From an uncultured Eubacterium sp. (GTDB taxonomy: Bacteria; Bacillota; Clostridia; Lachnospirales; Lachnospiraceae), in the NCBI GenBank assembly GCA_934316925.1, contig CAKREC010000009.1, positions 1 through 57,316 on the forward strand: a stretch of 57,316 bases of DNA. The letters are read 5' to 3'. Each line of letters starts with the position of its first letter. Position 1 is the stretch's first letter. Below the pieces are notes generated by a model. That model was not told the origin of the DNA. It did no database searches and was given only the letters and a program-made list of their open reading frames with translations. This document shows positions 33,688-42,575 of this stretch, piece after piece. The position numbers and the translations under genes were made by a program.

Positions 33688-34794
33688 ATGGAACTTCGAG
33701 ATAAAGAGGGATTTTCATTGGTAGAAGTTGTCATTGCGGTGGCAGTTCTGGCAATTTTGACAATTCCGATTCTTGCTTATTTTACCAATGCGTCTGTCAA
33801 TTCTGCCCGAGGCAAGAATATTCAAAAAGCAAATTTGGTTGCACAATCGGTTATGGAACAATTAAATGGATGTGAAACCTTTGAGCAGGTGGAAAACGAA
33901 ATCACGGCTACGCCGGGTGCGATCGGCGGAGCAGATCTCTGGAACATCACGACGCCGTATACTGCTTCTTTTAAAAACATGGTGATTGAAAAAGACATCT
34001 CGTTAGATGGTTTTGATTATCATGCAAAAGTATCATTTGATTATGACTATGATACAACCAATGTAAGTGGCGATGCGATCCATGCGGATTTTAATGGATA
34101 TGCAGAACCGCAATTGAAAGAAGTATACTCGAATACCAATGTCGTTATGGCTGAGTCTGATCAGGAAGATGAAGCGGTAAGTAACTTTTTGTATTCACAT
34201 AAGAGTACGCCGGTATCAACGATCCGTGATGGCATGACAAGAACACTGTGCATTGATGTGGATGAGAGTGGAACTTCATTTGATGCTGTTTATACGATTG
34301 TTGGATATTATCTGTATTCTTATGATGGTGAAGATTACAAAGCAGTTTTGCTCAATACAAAGATTGAGAAAAGCAAGCTGGAAAATGTATATTTATTCTA
34401 TGAGCCGATGCAAAAAGTATTGGATCAGGTAAGCGGTGGAAACACAGCTACAGAAACCGTTCATGTAAAACTGGACAACCGCATTACGATCAGTGATGCG
34501 GAAAAGATCAATTTTTATTTTATCTGCCAGTATCCGGGATCGGATACCTTAAAAGGATATTTACAACAGCGGTATTCTCTTGTCTTTGATGTGGCAAGCT
34601 GCAGTGGTAACTATTCAAATGCAAAATATTTTACGAACAACATTAAGGCGCCGTCAATTGGTATTTCGGATTCGCGTTCTTTTGTAACAAGAGAGACAAC
34701 CGGAAAACGGATTGCGAAGCTGAAAGTAGAAGTTTATGATATTAGAGATTTGACGAAACCTTTGGTAACATTGGATACTTCGAAAGGAGAATAA
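33688..34794 (+). CDS. Minor prepilin (PilV/PulJ-like N-terminus)
   Basis: A 368-residue protein with a short leader MELRDKEG and mature start FSLVEVVIAVAVLAILTIPI (Glu at position 5). The downstream segment NSARGKNIQKANLVAQSVME is the usual pilin helix; the remaining ~300 residues are a large beta-rich domain without recognised motifs. ATG 33688 follows AAGGAG by seven bases; an in-frame ATG at 33655 would contain it. Probably part of the initiation or tip complex. Confidence 0.85.
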   Translation: MELRDKEGFSLVEVVIAVAVLAILTIPILAYFTNASVNSARGKNIQKANLVAQSVMEQLNGCETFEQVENEITATPGAIGGADLWNITTPYTASFKNMVIEKDISLDGFDYHAKVSFDYDYDTTNVSGDAIHADFNGYAEPQLKEVYSNTNVVMAESDQEDEAVSNFLYSHKSTPVSTIRDGMTRTLCIDVDESGTSFDAVYTIVGYYLYSYDGEDYKAVLLNTKIEKSKLENVYLFYEPMQKVLDQVSGGNTATETVHVKLDNRITISDAEKINFYFICQYPGSDTLKGYLQQRYSLVFDVASCSGNYSNAKYFTNNIKAPSIGISDSRSFVTRETTGKRIAKLKVEVYDIRDLTKPLVTLDTSKGE

Positions 34795-34796
34795 GT

Positions 34797-37049
34797 ATGG
34801 CCCGATGGTTAGATCATTTAAAACAGAATATTAGGGGCAAGGTGTTTTCTTCGAAAAAAGAAGGTGCATCTTTGGTGTCTGTTGTAATCGGTGTCGTATT
34901 TCTGGCTGCCATAGGTCTTACGGTCCTTACGGTTGCAACACGATATATTATTAATGTGGTTGCGGATCGTGAGACGACAGACAATTTTTATCAGACCGAA
35001 GGAATTTTATCGGAACTCCGTACAGGACTTTTAGAGAAAGCCGGAGATTCGGCGGAGACAGCTTATACGGATATATTTGAGCATTACACCGATACTAGTT
35101 ATACGACAAGTATGAAGGAAAAATTTTCCAAAGAGTATCTTACCGGAATTGCAACATCGCTATTAGAGAGCGGAACTTACACATGGGATGATTCCAAGCT
35201 GGGTGTGTCTCAGGTAGGAAGCATTGATAAACTCAAAAAAATGACAAGAGTTCCGGATGCGGTAGAGACAGTAGACACCAGAGCCGGTGGAGATCTGCAT
35301 TTTGTGATCAATAAAACGACAGACATCGGATATACATTGACGATCAAAGATCTGGTGATCGACTATACTGATGACTCCGGATATCGTTCCAGCATTCATA
35401 CGGATATGGTTTTTAAAGTGCCGGATTACAAATTTGAAGGTGATTCCACCTTTGAGGAATTGAAAAAATACATTGTGATCAATGACGATATGCTGCAGTT
35501 TAGTGCGGCGAACATTGGGGCTACGATGGAAGGTAATATTTATACCGGAAAAGAGGATACCGGTATTCAGGTGGATTCACAGAATAAAGTTACTTTCAAC
35601 AGTCCAAAGATCATCAGTAGAGGAAGTTTTGATGCGTTTACCGGTGCGTCGGTCGATATTGCAGGAGAAGGTTCTACGGCAGGTGACTTGTATTTGCAAA
35701 ATATCCGTCTTAAAAAATCTGCGGACAAAAAATCTGCGCTTGAGACGAAATTTACGATGAATGCAAACGCATACATATCGAATGACCTGGATATTGAATC
35801 CAATCATACGACCGTAACTATGAGTGGAAAGTATTATGGATACAGTTATAATCAACAGAATGAAGCTTCTGGTTCAGGACGTTCCAATGCGGATTACAGT
35901 AGTGCAATCCTGGTAAATGGTGTGAATACGACGCTCAATGCAGGAAATCTTTCTAAGATGATATTGGCGGGACGTGCATATGTATCTCAAAATGACAGTA
36001 CGGGAGCTTCGGTGAATTCAGAAATCATCATGGGTGAATCGCTGGCGCCAAAAAGCAATCAGCTGGCTTATCTGGTACCGGATGCTTATATTAAGTCAGA
36101 CCACAACCCGGTCTTGACGAATGAGTATCAAGCAAGTGATGTAGACAAAACAAATCTGCTGAAAGATTTAGGAACTTATCTGGATTCGAACAATCCGGTC
36201 AAAGAGAATTATCATAGTGCCGGTTATGTCTATCTGTTCCTGAACTTTAAAAATGAGCAGAGTGCAAACCAGTATTTTGAAGATTATTACACAGACAACA
36301 TTCAGACAAGCAGTAATTCGACGGTGCTCGATGATGACTCTACCAAATTAGCTGGTAAAGAAGACTTGAGAACAAAGGCAATAACTTATTTAGCAGCAAC
36401 AAATCTTACCAATACATTTTTCTCAGGAAATCTGTATCTGATCGCCGGTAATATTCTTTATAACTATGATGCGACAAATGGTAAAGATGGTATGCAGTCT
36501 GCCAATTATTATGACGGTTCCGATCCTAATGCAGAACTTCTTGCAGATGGAAAGAAAATGGCACTCAACTATCTTGGTAATTGCCTTACATTACTTCCAG
36601 GTGGAAGCGCAGGGCGTGACAGCAATATACGTTTAGAGGCAGATGATTTTACATCTCGTGCGCTGGTAGCAACGAAAATCATTGATTTTAGTAATCTGAC
36701 ATCGAATATTACAAGAACTGCACTGGAGACCAATACGGCAGGCAGCATTATTGTAAGTAAAGGTGATTATGTAGTAGGTAGTGACACAACGGGATTGTTG
36801 ATCTGCGATGGCGATGTTACTGTTTCTGCTGATTTTACTGGATTGATTCTGGCAAACGGAAAAGTGACGGTAAATGGAGACCGCGATCTGAAATATGACA
36901 TGATCTTAGTTGGTAATTTACTGGAATACATTAAGACGGATGATGAATTGTCAAAATTGTTCTGGGCACTGAATGGAAGAGGCGCGCAGAATGACACAAT
37001 GTTAGAGCAATGCGTATACTATCAGAACTGGGAAAAGAATGCATACTAA
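34797..37049 (+). CDS. Large pilin-like protein with degenerate prepilin start (PilX-like)
   Basis: A 750-residue protein. An N-terminal segment of about 25 residues is followed by KKEGASLVSVVIGVVFLAAI, which resembles a prepilin signal but has Ser instead of Glu at position 5, as some tip-type minor pilins do. The long ectodomain has repeated short beta-rich units (for example SGKYYGYSYN, SIIVSKGDYVVGSDTTGLL, VTVSADFTGLILANGKVTVN) suggesting a stacked beta or beta-helix fold. Unusually large for a pilin. It starts two bases after the previous gene. Confidence 0.7.
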   Translation: MARWLDHLKQNIRGKVFSSKKEGASLVSVVIGVVFLAAIGLTVLTVATRYIINVVADRETTDNFYQTEGILSELRTGLLEKAGDSAETAYTDIFEHYTDTSYTTSMKEKFSKEYLTGIATSLLESGTYTWDDSKLGVSQVGSIDKLKKMTRVPDAVETVDTRAGGDLHFVINKTTDIGYTLTIKDLVIDYTDDSGYRSSIHTDMVFKVPDYKFEGDSTFEELKKYIVINDDMLQFSAANIGATMEGNIYTGKEDTGIQVDSQNKVTFNSPKIISRGSFDAFTGASVDIAGEGSTAGDLYLQNIRLKKSADKKSALETKFTMNANAYISNDLDIESNHTTVTMSGKYYGYSYNQQNEASGSGRSNADYSSAILVNGVNTTLNAGNLSKMILAGRAYVSQNDSTGASVNSEIIMGESLAPKSNQLAYLVPDAYIKSDHNPVLTNEYQASDVDKTNLLKDLGTYLDSNNPVKENYHSAGYVYLFLNFKNEQSANQYFEDYYTDNIQTSSNSTVLDDDSTKLAGKEDLRTKAITYLAATNLTNTFFSGNLYLIAGNILYNYDATNGKDGMQSANYYDGSDPNAELLADGKKMALNYLGNCLTLLPGGSAGRDSNIRLEADDFTSRALVATKIIDFSNLTSNITRTALETNTAGSIIVSKGDYVVGSDTTGLLICDGDVTVSADFTGLILANGKVTVNGDRDLKYDMILVGNLLEYIKTDDELSKLFWALNGRGAQNDTMLEQCVYYQNWEKNAY

Positions 37050-37082
37050 TCCTGCGCAGAATGGTATTTAGGAGTTGACTAT

Positions 37083-37616
37083 ATGAAAATGATTCAAACA
37101 AATAAGAAAAATAGGGGATTTTCTCTGATTGAGTTAGTCATCGTAATGGCAATTGCGGCAATCATGATCGGTGGAGTTGCAATTGGCATTGGTATCCTTA
37201 AGACAGCCAATACCAGAGGTCTGGCAGATCGGATCAATAGTTCTTTTAGTGAATTAAAGACGAAAAATGCCGGTGGAAAAGATAGACAATATTTACATAT
37301 ATATCGCAAAGATAAAGCGTACTATGTTCAGTTTACGAATTCCAACACGCTGGCAGTTTCTGACTTTGACAAAGGAACGCGTCTGGGTAAAGGTGACTGC
37401 ATTGTCAAGTTTGGCGGCGGAGCTGAGCTGGCAAACAATGGCGTCTACTCTTTTACAGTCAGTAAAAAAGATGGTTCTTTTGGTGACAAATATTACAAAG
37501 ATGGTGTGGAACAAGTATTGACATCGCCGTTTGAAATTGAGGTAACAGCTACCAATGGCGATCCAAAACATTCGGTATATCTGGTTTCCAATACGGGAAG
37601 GCACTATGTGGAATAA
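37083..37616 (+). CDS. Minor prepilin (GspH/FimT-like)
   Basis: A 177-residue prepilin: leader MKMIQTNKKNRG, then FSLIELVIVMAIAAIMIGGV with Glu at position 5. The globular part (about 50-177) includes LHIYRKDKAYYVQFTNSN and KHSVYLVSNTGRHYV, compatible with GspH-type minor pilins. Confidence 0.85.
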   Translation: MKMIQTNKKNRGFSLIELVIVMAIAAIMIGGVAIGIGILKTANTRGLADRINSSFSELKTKNAGGKDRQYLHIYRKDKAYYVQFTNSNTLAVSDFDKGTRLGKGDCIVKFGGGAELANNGVYSFTVSKKDGSFGDKYYKDGVEQVLTSPFEIEVTATNGDPKHSVYLVSNTGRHYVE

Positions 37617-37628
37617 GGGGGTAACGAT

Positions 37629-38204
37629 TTGAAGAACAGAAAGAAAGAGGGTTTCTCCCTGGTAGAACTTATTATTGCTATGGCGATCACGGCGATCGTT
37701 ATGCTGGCTTTGGTGGCGATCATGGGATATTGTACCCGAAGCATGCGAATGACCTCAGCAAGAGTAGCACTGCAGGATCAGGCAAAAGATGCAGTAAACC
37801 ACATTTCTGCTTATGTTTTAGAGGGAAATACCGATATAGCTATTGACAATACGAATAAGGTTTTACTTGTCAAGAAAAAGAATTATTCGAATTCGGATGC
37901 TGAGATCAAGGTCGATTCGGTAGATGCGTATATTTACTGGGTTGCAGATGGTTCCATGTTCTTTGCAAAAGCAACCGATATGGACAGTTCATATGATCCG
38001 ATGGATGAAACGAGTACCTTTGATTTATCAACGTTGAGCAATGACCGCACACACTTGTTGATTGACGATGTGGAAGACTTTCAATGCGAGTTGAAAAAAG
38101 AAGTTGATTCAGCAAAGAAAAAGAAACTTCATGTAGTTTTAAACATGAAAGATAATGTATCAGAGTTCAAGATGGAAAAAGACATTGTAATGAGAAATCA
38201 GTAA
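37629..38204 (+). CDS. Minor prepilin (PilW/PulJ-like)
   Basis: A 191-residue prepilin with leader MKNRKKEG and mature start FSLVELIIAMAITAIVMLAL. The next segment MTSARVALQDQAKDAVNHIS resembles PilW/GspJ. TTG start at 37629 behind the GGGGG at the end of the previous gene. Confidence 0.85.
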   Translation: MKNRKKEGFSLVELIIAMAITAIVMLALVAIMGYCTRSMRMTSARVALQDQAKDAVNHISAYVLEGNTDIAIDNTNKVLLVKKKNYSNSDAEIKVDSVDAYIYWVADGSMFFAKATDMDSSYDPMDETSTFDLSTLSNDRTHLLIDDVEDFQCELKKEVDSAKKKKLHVVLNMKDNVSEFKMEKDIVMRNQ

Positions 38205-38217
38205 AAGGGGGATATTT

Positions 38218-41200
38218 ATGCTGACGAAAAAGAAAAAGATAGCAATTTTTGCAATTGCCGTTGCGGTGATCTGCAGTGTTGCGTGGTTTTTGATCTATCA
38301 GAATCGTGTACATGGTGAATCAAAAAATTATATTGCAGCTGAGCCTGCGGCGACAGATCAGCCGACGATCAATGGAATTCAGATTACTTCTTCCGGTGCT
38401 AATACCAAACCGGGTACCCAGGGATCTCTGGCGGAAGTGTGCGACAAACGTGTCCCTACAGCAGGTTATCTTGAAAAAGGTGAATCGAAAAACGATAAAG
38501 ACGTTATTAAAAAGAATGCCAAGGGTGGCGAGCGAAATCCATTTGTTATTCTGGAAATTGTTCCGGATAAAAAGATGCAGCAGATGTCACTTTTGCAGGG
38601 AGACGATAAGACTCCAGTTGACTGGATGAAAGCCGGTATTTCTACAGGCAAGAATTTTCACAGTGGAAATAATATTGAAAATGATGTATCGAATGCTTTT
38701 GGATATTGGGCTATGAATTATAAGTACAATGTACTGAAATATGGAACCGATAGCACAAATCCGGAATATGAAGAAGATACGATGGCGAGTGTAGCAAAGT
38801 TGTATCAGCTTGCGATCACCAACACGGAGATTGAAAAGGCAGGGTATACGGTTTCTGATTTTGACAACAAATACAACAATGGAAATGGAACACTGGCTGA
38901 TCTGTCGTCGGCATTTCCCAAATTGTTTGAAAAAGATGATGATGATCAGGATATTCGCGATATTGCGATCGCAGATAATCAGAACTGGAAACGTTCCAAG
39001 AAAAATGCCTATAGTACGATTGAATGTGGCGACAAAGTACCGGATGAAGATATCAACTCCATGACGATGGCGGAGTTGGCAGCAAAGTATCCGGATGTAT
39101 TTAAAGAAGACTCCGATGGAAAACAGATCAAGAATGCAGATCTTGACAAACAGTACTGGGATGTTGAGAAAACTACAACGACGACAACCCGTGAAATCCA
39201 GACCAGTGCATTGGCGATCAAGGATGACGTTGAAAATACATCGGTTGCAGATCTGGCAGCGAAATATCCAGATATATTCAGCACGGATAAAGATGGCAAG
39301 AAAGTTACGCCATCTATGATAGCAGATGCAGATAACTGGAAGTTGGAGACAAAAAACAATTCATGGGAAACGGTAGATCTGAAGTCACAAGGTGGATATC
39401 TTGTATATGTTGGCGAAGGTAATGGAGATTATTCGTTTGAATCATCTGGAAACCAGTGGTGGTTTGGTGGCAATGTGCAGAAGAGTTCAACGGATAGTGA
39501 AAATGTATGGAAATATGTTACAACATTGCCGGATGAGTCAAAGAACAACAATTTCCAGGACAAAGATAATTATTGTGACATCTTAAACAATAAAACATAT
39601 TTGCAGGATTCCGCATATATGAACGGTTATCTGGATCTTTCCAAGCTTTCCTGGTGTCAGGGTAAGAATTTTGCAAAATATTATTTTAAGTACAGCAAAT
39701 CTCAAAATCAGTATGTATTTACCTGTAAGAAAATAGAATACAAATTTGAATATTACGGCTTGAGGGCAAATGACGTGTTGAAACGTTCGCTGTTTGTTTT
39801 CAAGGATGAAGAGGAATGTAAGAACTTCAATATTGAGGTTGTCTGTATGACTCCGTCAGAGATCAATGAGATTGCAAAGAGCGATGATGCGGACAAACTG
39901 GACATGATCGAAAGAGCGGATCTGTTCTATATTGAAACATATGATCAAAATTCAGTAGGTCTGGACAAACATTTTCAGTTTTATCAATATGTAGATCCGG
40001 ATTATACCTACAATGCAGCAGATGTACAGAGTCAGAATATTAAAAGCTTTAAACAGAATGACTTAGAGTGGGCAAGCTGTATCAAGTTATTAAAGCGACT
40101 GAGTGTGAACTCAAACTTGCCATTGATGTATACAAAGCCGGTAGGAAGTCTTTTGGAAAATTCAACATTCAGTGATGAGGCGGTTACCGTTCACATTGGA
40201 AATTGGAAAAAAATTGGATATGATGGGGTAGTGTCTGAAGATGTAGAAAATCCAACTAGAACGAGCCCTAGCAGCCAACCAGGTAGTATTTGCAATATTG
40301 CTAAGATGTATTTAATATCTATGCAATTTGATCTGATAGCGCCTACAAATATTAATTTACATGCTCAGGGTGGATATTTGATATATGTTGGTGCTGGAAA
40401 AGGAGACTATTCATTTAAATCATCTGGAGATCAGTCGCGGTTTGGAGGAACTGTTCAGAAAAGTTCTACAGATAGCGAAAATGCATGGAGGTATGTTACG
40501 AACTTGCCTGGAGGTAACAAGTACTTTAAGGATGAAAAGTGTAAAGAGAATGGTTGGAAAAATTTCAAGGATAAAGATAGTTATTGGGAAATTTTAAACA
40601 CTCAAACATATCTCAATGATGCTTCATATGATAATTATTATATAGACTTATCAGAAATTTCTTGGTGTACAGCAGATATTGATTATCAGCGAACATTCTT
40701 TGACAATGATGAAGATATCGACAGTGTGATCAAGCACATTTACACGGTGCCATTACATCGAGATGTAACGGACAATACAGATGAAGGTTCTGCGACGACC
40801 ACAGGATATTATCAGACGCCGACCGGATCGGATGCGAAGAGCTGTTATTTATGGAATCGTTGGACTTTCTTCCCTTACGAAGAAACGCCAGATGATATTA
40901 CCGGTGTTCCTGTAGAAACGGGAACATTAATGAAGTATGGTTATCTCACATCTTATCTGGCTACGAATGCAATAAGCGATGGTGATAATAATACAGATGA
41001 TGGCCATTTCGACCATCAGGATGGTACCGACGGTAAAAAGAATGACAACAATGTAACGGTAGTTCGCGGTTATGGTGGTTCCTCCAATGTAAATGAGTCC
41101 ACATTGAATGGATTGACCCAAAATACAATCATGAATACCATGATGGATATTCTGTATCGTATCATGAATAACAAAGCAAATACGAATCCTTATGATATGA

Positions 41201-41730
41201 CAGCACTCATTCAGAAATGCAAAAAACAGTACACAAAGGTCAGTGATTCGGCAGCATTATATGACTACAGCTCAGAGGGTAAATATACCGATAAAATATT
41301 GTATCTGAAAGTAGCAGTCTATAATGGCGATCCGATTGATGTGAATAAACGCAACAATGAAGCGGGTGCGATCACTTCGATCGAACTGGTCAATGAAGAT
41401 GGAGATGCATGGAAGGATGAACTGATTCCACAGGAAAAACTGGGAGATACCAGCACAAACCTGAAAAAGGAGACGATTGCATCCCGTGATCAGAAAGCGT
41501 CCAATAGTGTATATGGTTATCAGATCGGAGATATTCTGAATACAGATAATTATTCAAAGAGTATTTACATCCCGTTCCAGTTGTCGGCATGGCAGAAAGG
41601 ATATAACCGTATTCGCATTAAGACCAGAGCCAGAATGTTTGATGAAGGTAAGAAAACGACCACGGTGCAGAGTTCTGACCACAGCATTTATCTGGATCTT
41701 GATGAGAGAGCATTATTCGATCTACAATAA
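38218..41730 (+). CDS. Giant membrane-anchored protein of the pilus locus with internal repeats
   Basis: An 1170-residue protein. An N-terminal anchor or uncleaved signal (about 7-27, IAIFAIAVAVICSVAWFLIY) precedes NPFVILEIVPDKKMQQM (about 107-123), which recalls clostridial surface proteins annotated DUF5057; I cannot confirm this. Three degenerate ~59-residue units (LADLSSAFPKLF near 225, MAELAAKYPDVF near 283, VADLAAKYPDIF near 343) come next, then a duplicated ~95-residue module (near 392 and 718, GGYLxYVGxGxGDYSF). The last gene of the pilus run, 13 bases after a minor pilin, so a role as tip adhesin or pilus-linked surface protein is inferred. Confidence 0.7.
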   Translation: MLTKKKKIAIFAIAVAVICSVAWFLIYQNRVHGESKNYIAAEPAATDQPTINGIQITSSGANTKPGTQGSLAEVCDKRVPTAGYLEKGESKNDKDVIKKNAKGGERNPFVILEIVPDKKMQQMSLLQGDDKTPVDWMKAGISTGKNFHSGNNIENDVSNAFGYWAMNYKYNVLKYGTDSTNPEYEEDTMASVAKLYQLAITNTEIEKAGYTVSDFDNKYNNGNGTLADLSSAFPKLFEKDDDDQDIRDIAIADNQNWKRSKKNAYSTIECGDKVPDEDINSMTMAELAAKYPDVFKEDSDGKQIKNADLDKQYWDVEKTTTTTTREIQTSALAIKDDVENTSVADLAAKYPDIFSTDKDGKKVTPSMIADADNWKLETKNNSWETVDLKSQGGYLVYVGEGNGDYSFESSGNQWWFGGNVQKSSTDSENVWKYVTTLPDESKNNNFQDKDNYCDILNNKTYLQDSAYMNGYLDLSKLSWCQGKNFAKYYFKYSKSQNQYVFTCKKIEYKFEYYGLRANDVLKRSLFVFKDEEECKNFNIEVVCMTPSEINEIAKSDDADKLDMIERADLFYIETYDQNSVGLDKHFQFYQYVDPDYTYNAADVQSQNIKSFKQNDLEWASCIKLLKRLSVNSNLPLMYTKPVGSLLENSTFSDEAVTVHIGNWKKIGYDGVVSEDVENPTRTSPSSQPGSICNIAKMYLISMQFDLIAPTNINLHAQGGYLIYVGAGKGDYSFKSSGDQSRFGGTVQKSSTDSENAWRYVTNLPGGNKYFKDEKCKENGWKNFKDKDSYWEILNTQTYLNDASYDNYYIDLSEISWCTADIDYQRTFFDNDEDIDSVIKHIYTVPLHRDVTDNTDEGSATTTGYYQTPTGSDAKSCYLWNRWTFFPYEETPDDITGVPVETGTLMKYGYLTSYLATNAISDGDNNTDDGHFDHQDGTDGKKNDNNVTVVRGYGGSSNVNESTLNGLTQNTIMNTMMDILYRIMNNKANTNPYDMTALIQKCKKQYTKVSDSAALYDYSSEGKYTDKILYLKVAVYNGDPIDVNKRNNEAGAITSIELVNEDGDAWKDELIPQEKLGDTSTNLKKETIASRDQKASNSVYGYQIGDILNTDNYSKSIYIPFQLSAWQKGYNRIRIKTRARMFDEGKKTTTVQSSDHSIYLDLDERALFDLQ
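39382..39660 (+). repeat. Module copy 1 in the giant pilus-locus protein
   Basis: Encodes QGGYLVYVGEGNGDYSFESS, then VQKSSTDSENVWKYVTTLP and a YLDLSKLSWCQ end. Copy 2 is at 40360-40674. It uses codons like the rest of the gene. Confidence 0.75.
40360..40674 (+). repeat. Module copy 2 in the giant pilus-locus protein
   Basis: Encodes QGGYLIYVGAGKGDYSFKSS, then VQKSSTDSENAWRYVTNLP and a YIDLSEISWCT end, with a short insert (KYFKDEKCKENGW). The stretch from about 40200 to 40680 is more AT-rich and uses more TTA/ATA/AGA codons than the flanks, suggesting separate origin or recombination. Confidence 0.7.
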
Positions 41731-41748
41731 AGAAAATCAGGAGTTTTT

Positions 41749-42507
41749 ATGCAAAGTATAAAAGAAATCAAGCTCCTATTAGAACAGACGGAAAAAGAGC
41801 AATGGCATGCTCTTTTTTCGCAATATAGGACCGATGAACGCGCAGGCGTACAAAAGCTGATTGCCAGCTATGAAAAGAAACTTGCAAAGTTTCATAAAGA
41901 ACAGGAACGCTTGGAGAAGATGCTGGAATTTGAACGCAAGTATGGAGATACCTTTTCCTGTATTTGTGGAATTGATGAGGCAGGCCGAGGTCCATTTGCG
42001 GGGCCGGTTGTGGCTGGAGCAGTTATTTTGCCGGTTGGTCTTAAAATTGAGGGTCTGAATGACTCCAAGCAGGTGAGTCCGAAGCGGCGCGAGGAACTGT
42101 ATGATATCATCATGGATCAGGCGGTAAGTGTCGGAGTGGGTATGGCTTCTCCGGGCCGGATCGATGAGATCAATATACTGCAGGCAACTTATGAGGCAAT
42201 GAAGCATGCAGTGGAAGATCTGGAGGTTGTTCCGGATCTGCTTTTAAATGATGCGGTGACCATTCCGCAGATTCCGATCCGGCAGGTTGGAATTATAAAG
42301 GGAGACGGCAGAAGCCTGTCCATTGCAGCAGCGAGTATTATTGCCAAAGTGACAAGGGATCGTATGATGGTAGATTATGATGAAATATATCCGGAATATG
42401 GTTTCGCAAAAAATAAGGGATATGGTTCGAAAGAACATATTGAAGCTTTGAAGAAATATGGGCCTTGTCCGATTCATCGAAGCACATTTATACATAATTA
42501 TGTATAG
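41749..42507 (+). CDS. rnhB: Ribonuclease HII
   Basis: A 252-residue enzyme removing ribonucleotides and RNA from RNA-DNA hybrids. Catalytic blocks: CGIDEAGRGPFAGPVVAGAV (about 75-94, Asp-Glu-Gly), LLNDAVTIPQ, GDGRSLSIAAASIIAKVTRD. A ~70-residue coiled-coil-like N-terminal extension matches Bacillus RnhB. It follows the pilus run after 18 bases without an obvious promoter. Confidence 0.96.
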   Translation: MQSIKEIKLLLEQTEKEQWHALFSQYRTDERAGVQKLIASYEKKLAKFHKEQERLEKMLEFERKYGDTFSCICGIDEAGRGPFAGPVVAGAVILPVGLKIEGLNDSKQVSPKRREELYDIIMDQAVSVGVGMASPGRIDEINILQATYEAMKHAVEDLEVVPDLLLNDAVTIPQIPIRQVGIIKGDGRSLSIAAASIIAKVTRDRMMVDYDEIYPEYGFAKNKGYGSKEHIEALKKYGPCPIHRSTFIHNYV

Positions 42508-42520
42508 GTCACGGTGAACT

Positions 42521-42544
42521 GCCCTCTTGTGGATGAGAGAGGGC
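42521..42544 (+). other. Hairpin between rnhB and the leucine-rich-repeat gene
   Basis: GCCCTCT / AGAGGGC with a 10-base loop, followed by ATTATAG rather than a T-run. Possibly a weak or factor-dependent terminator of rnhB. Confidence 0.45.
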
Positions 42545-42575
42545 ATTATAGTATTATTAAGAGGAGGATTTTAGG

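Noticed and set aside
42521..42544. Intrinsic terminator after rnhB
   Set aside because: Stem is adequate but no T-run follows; listed only as a hairpin.
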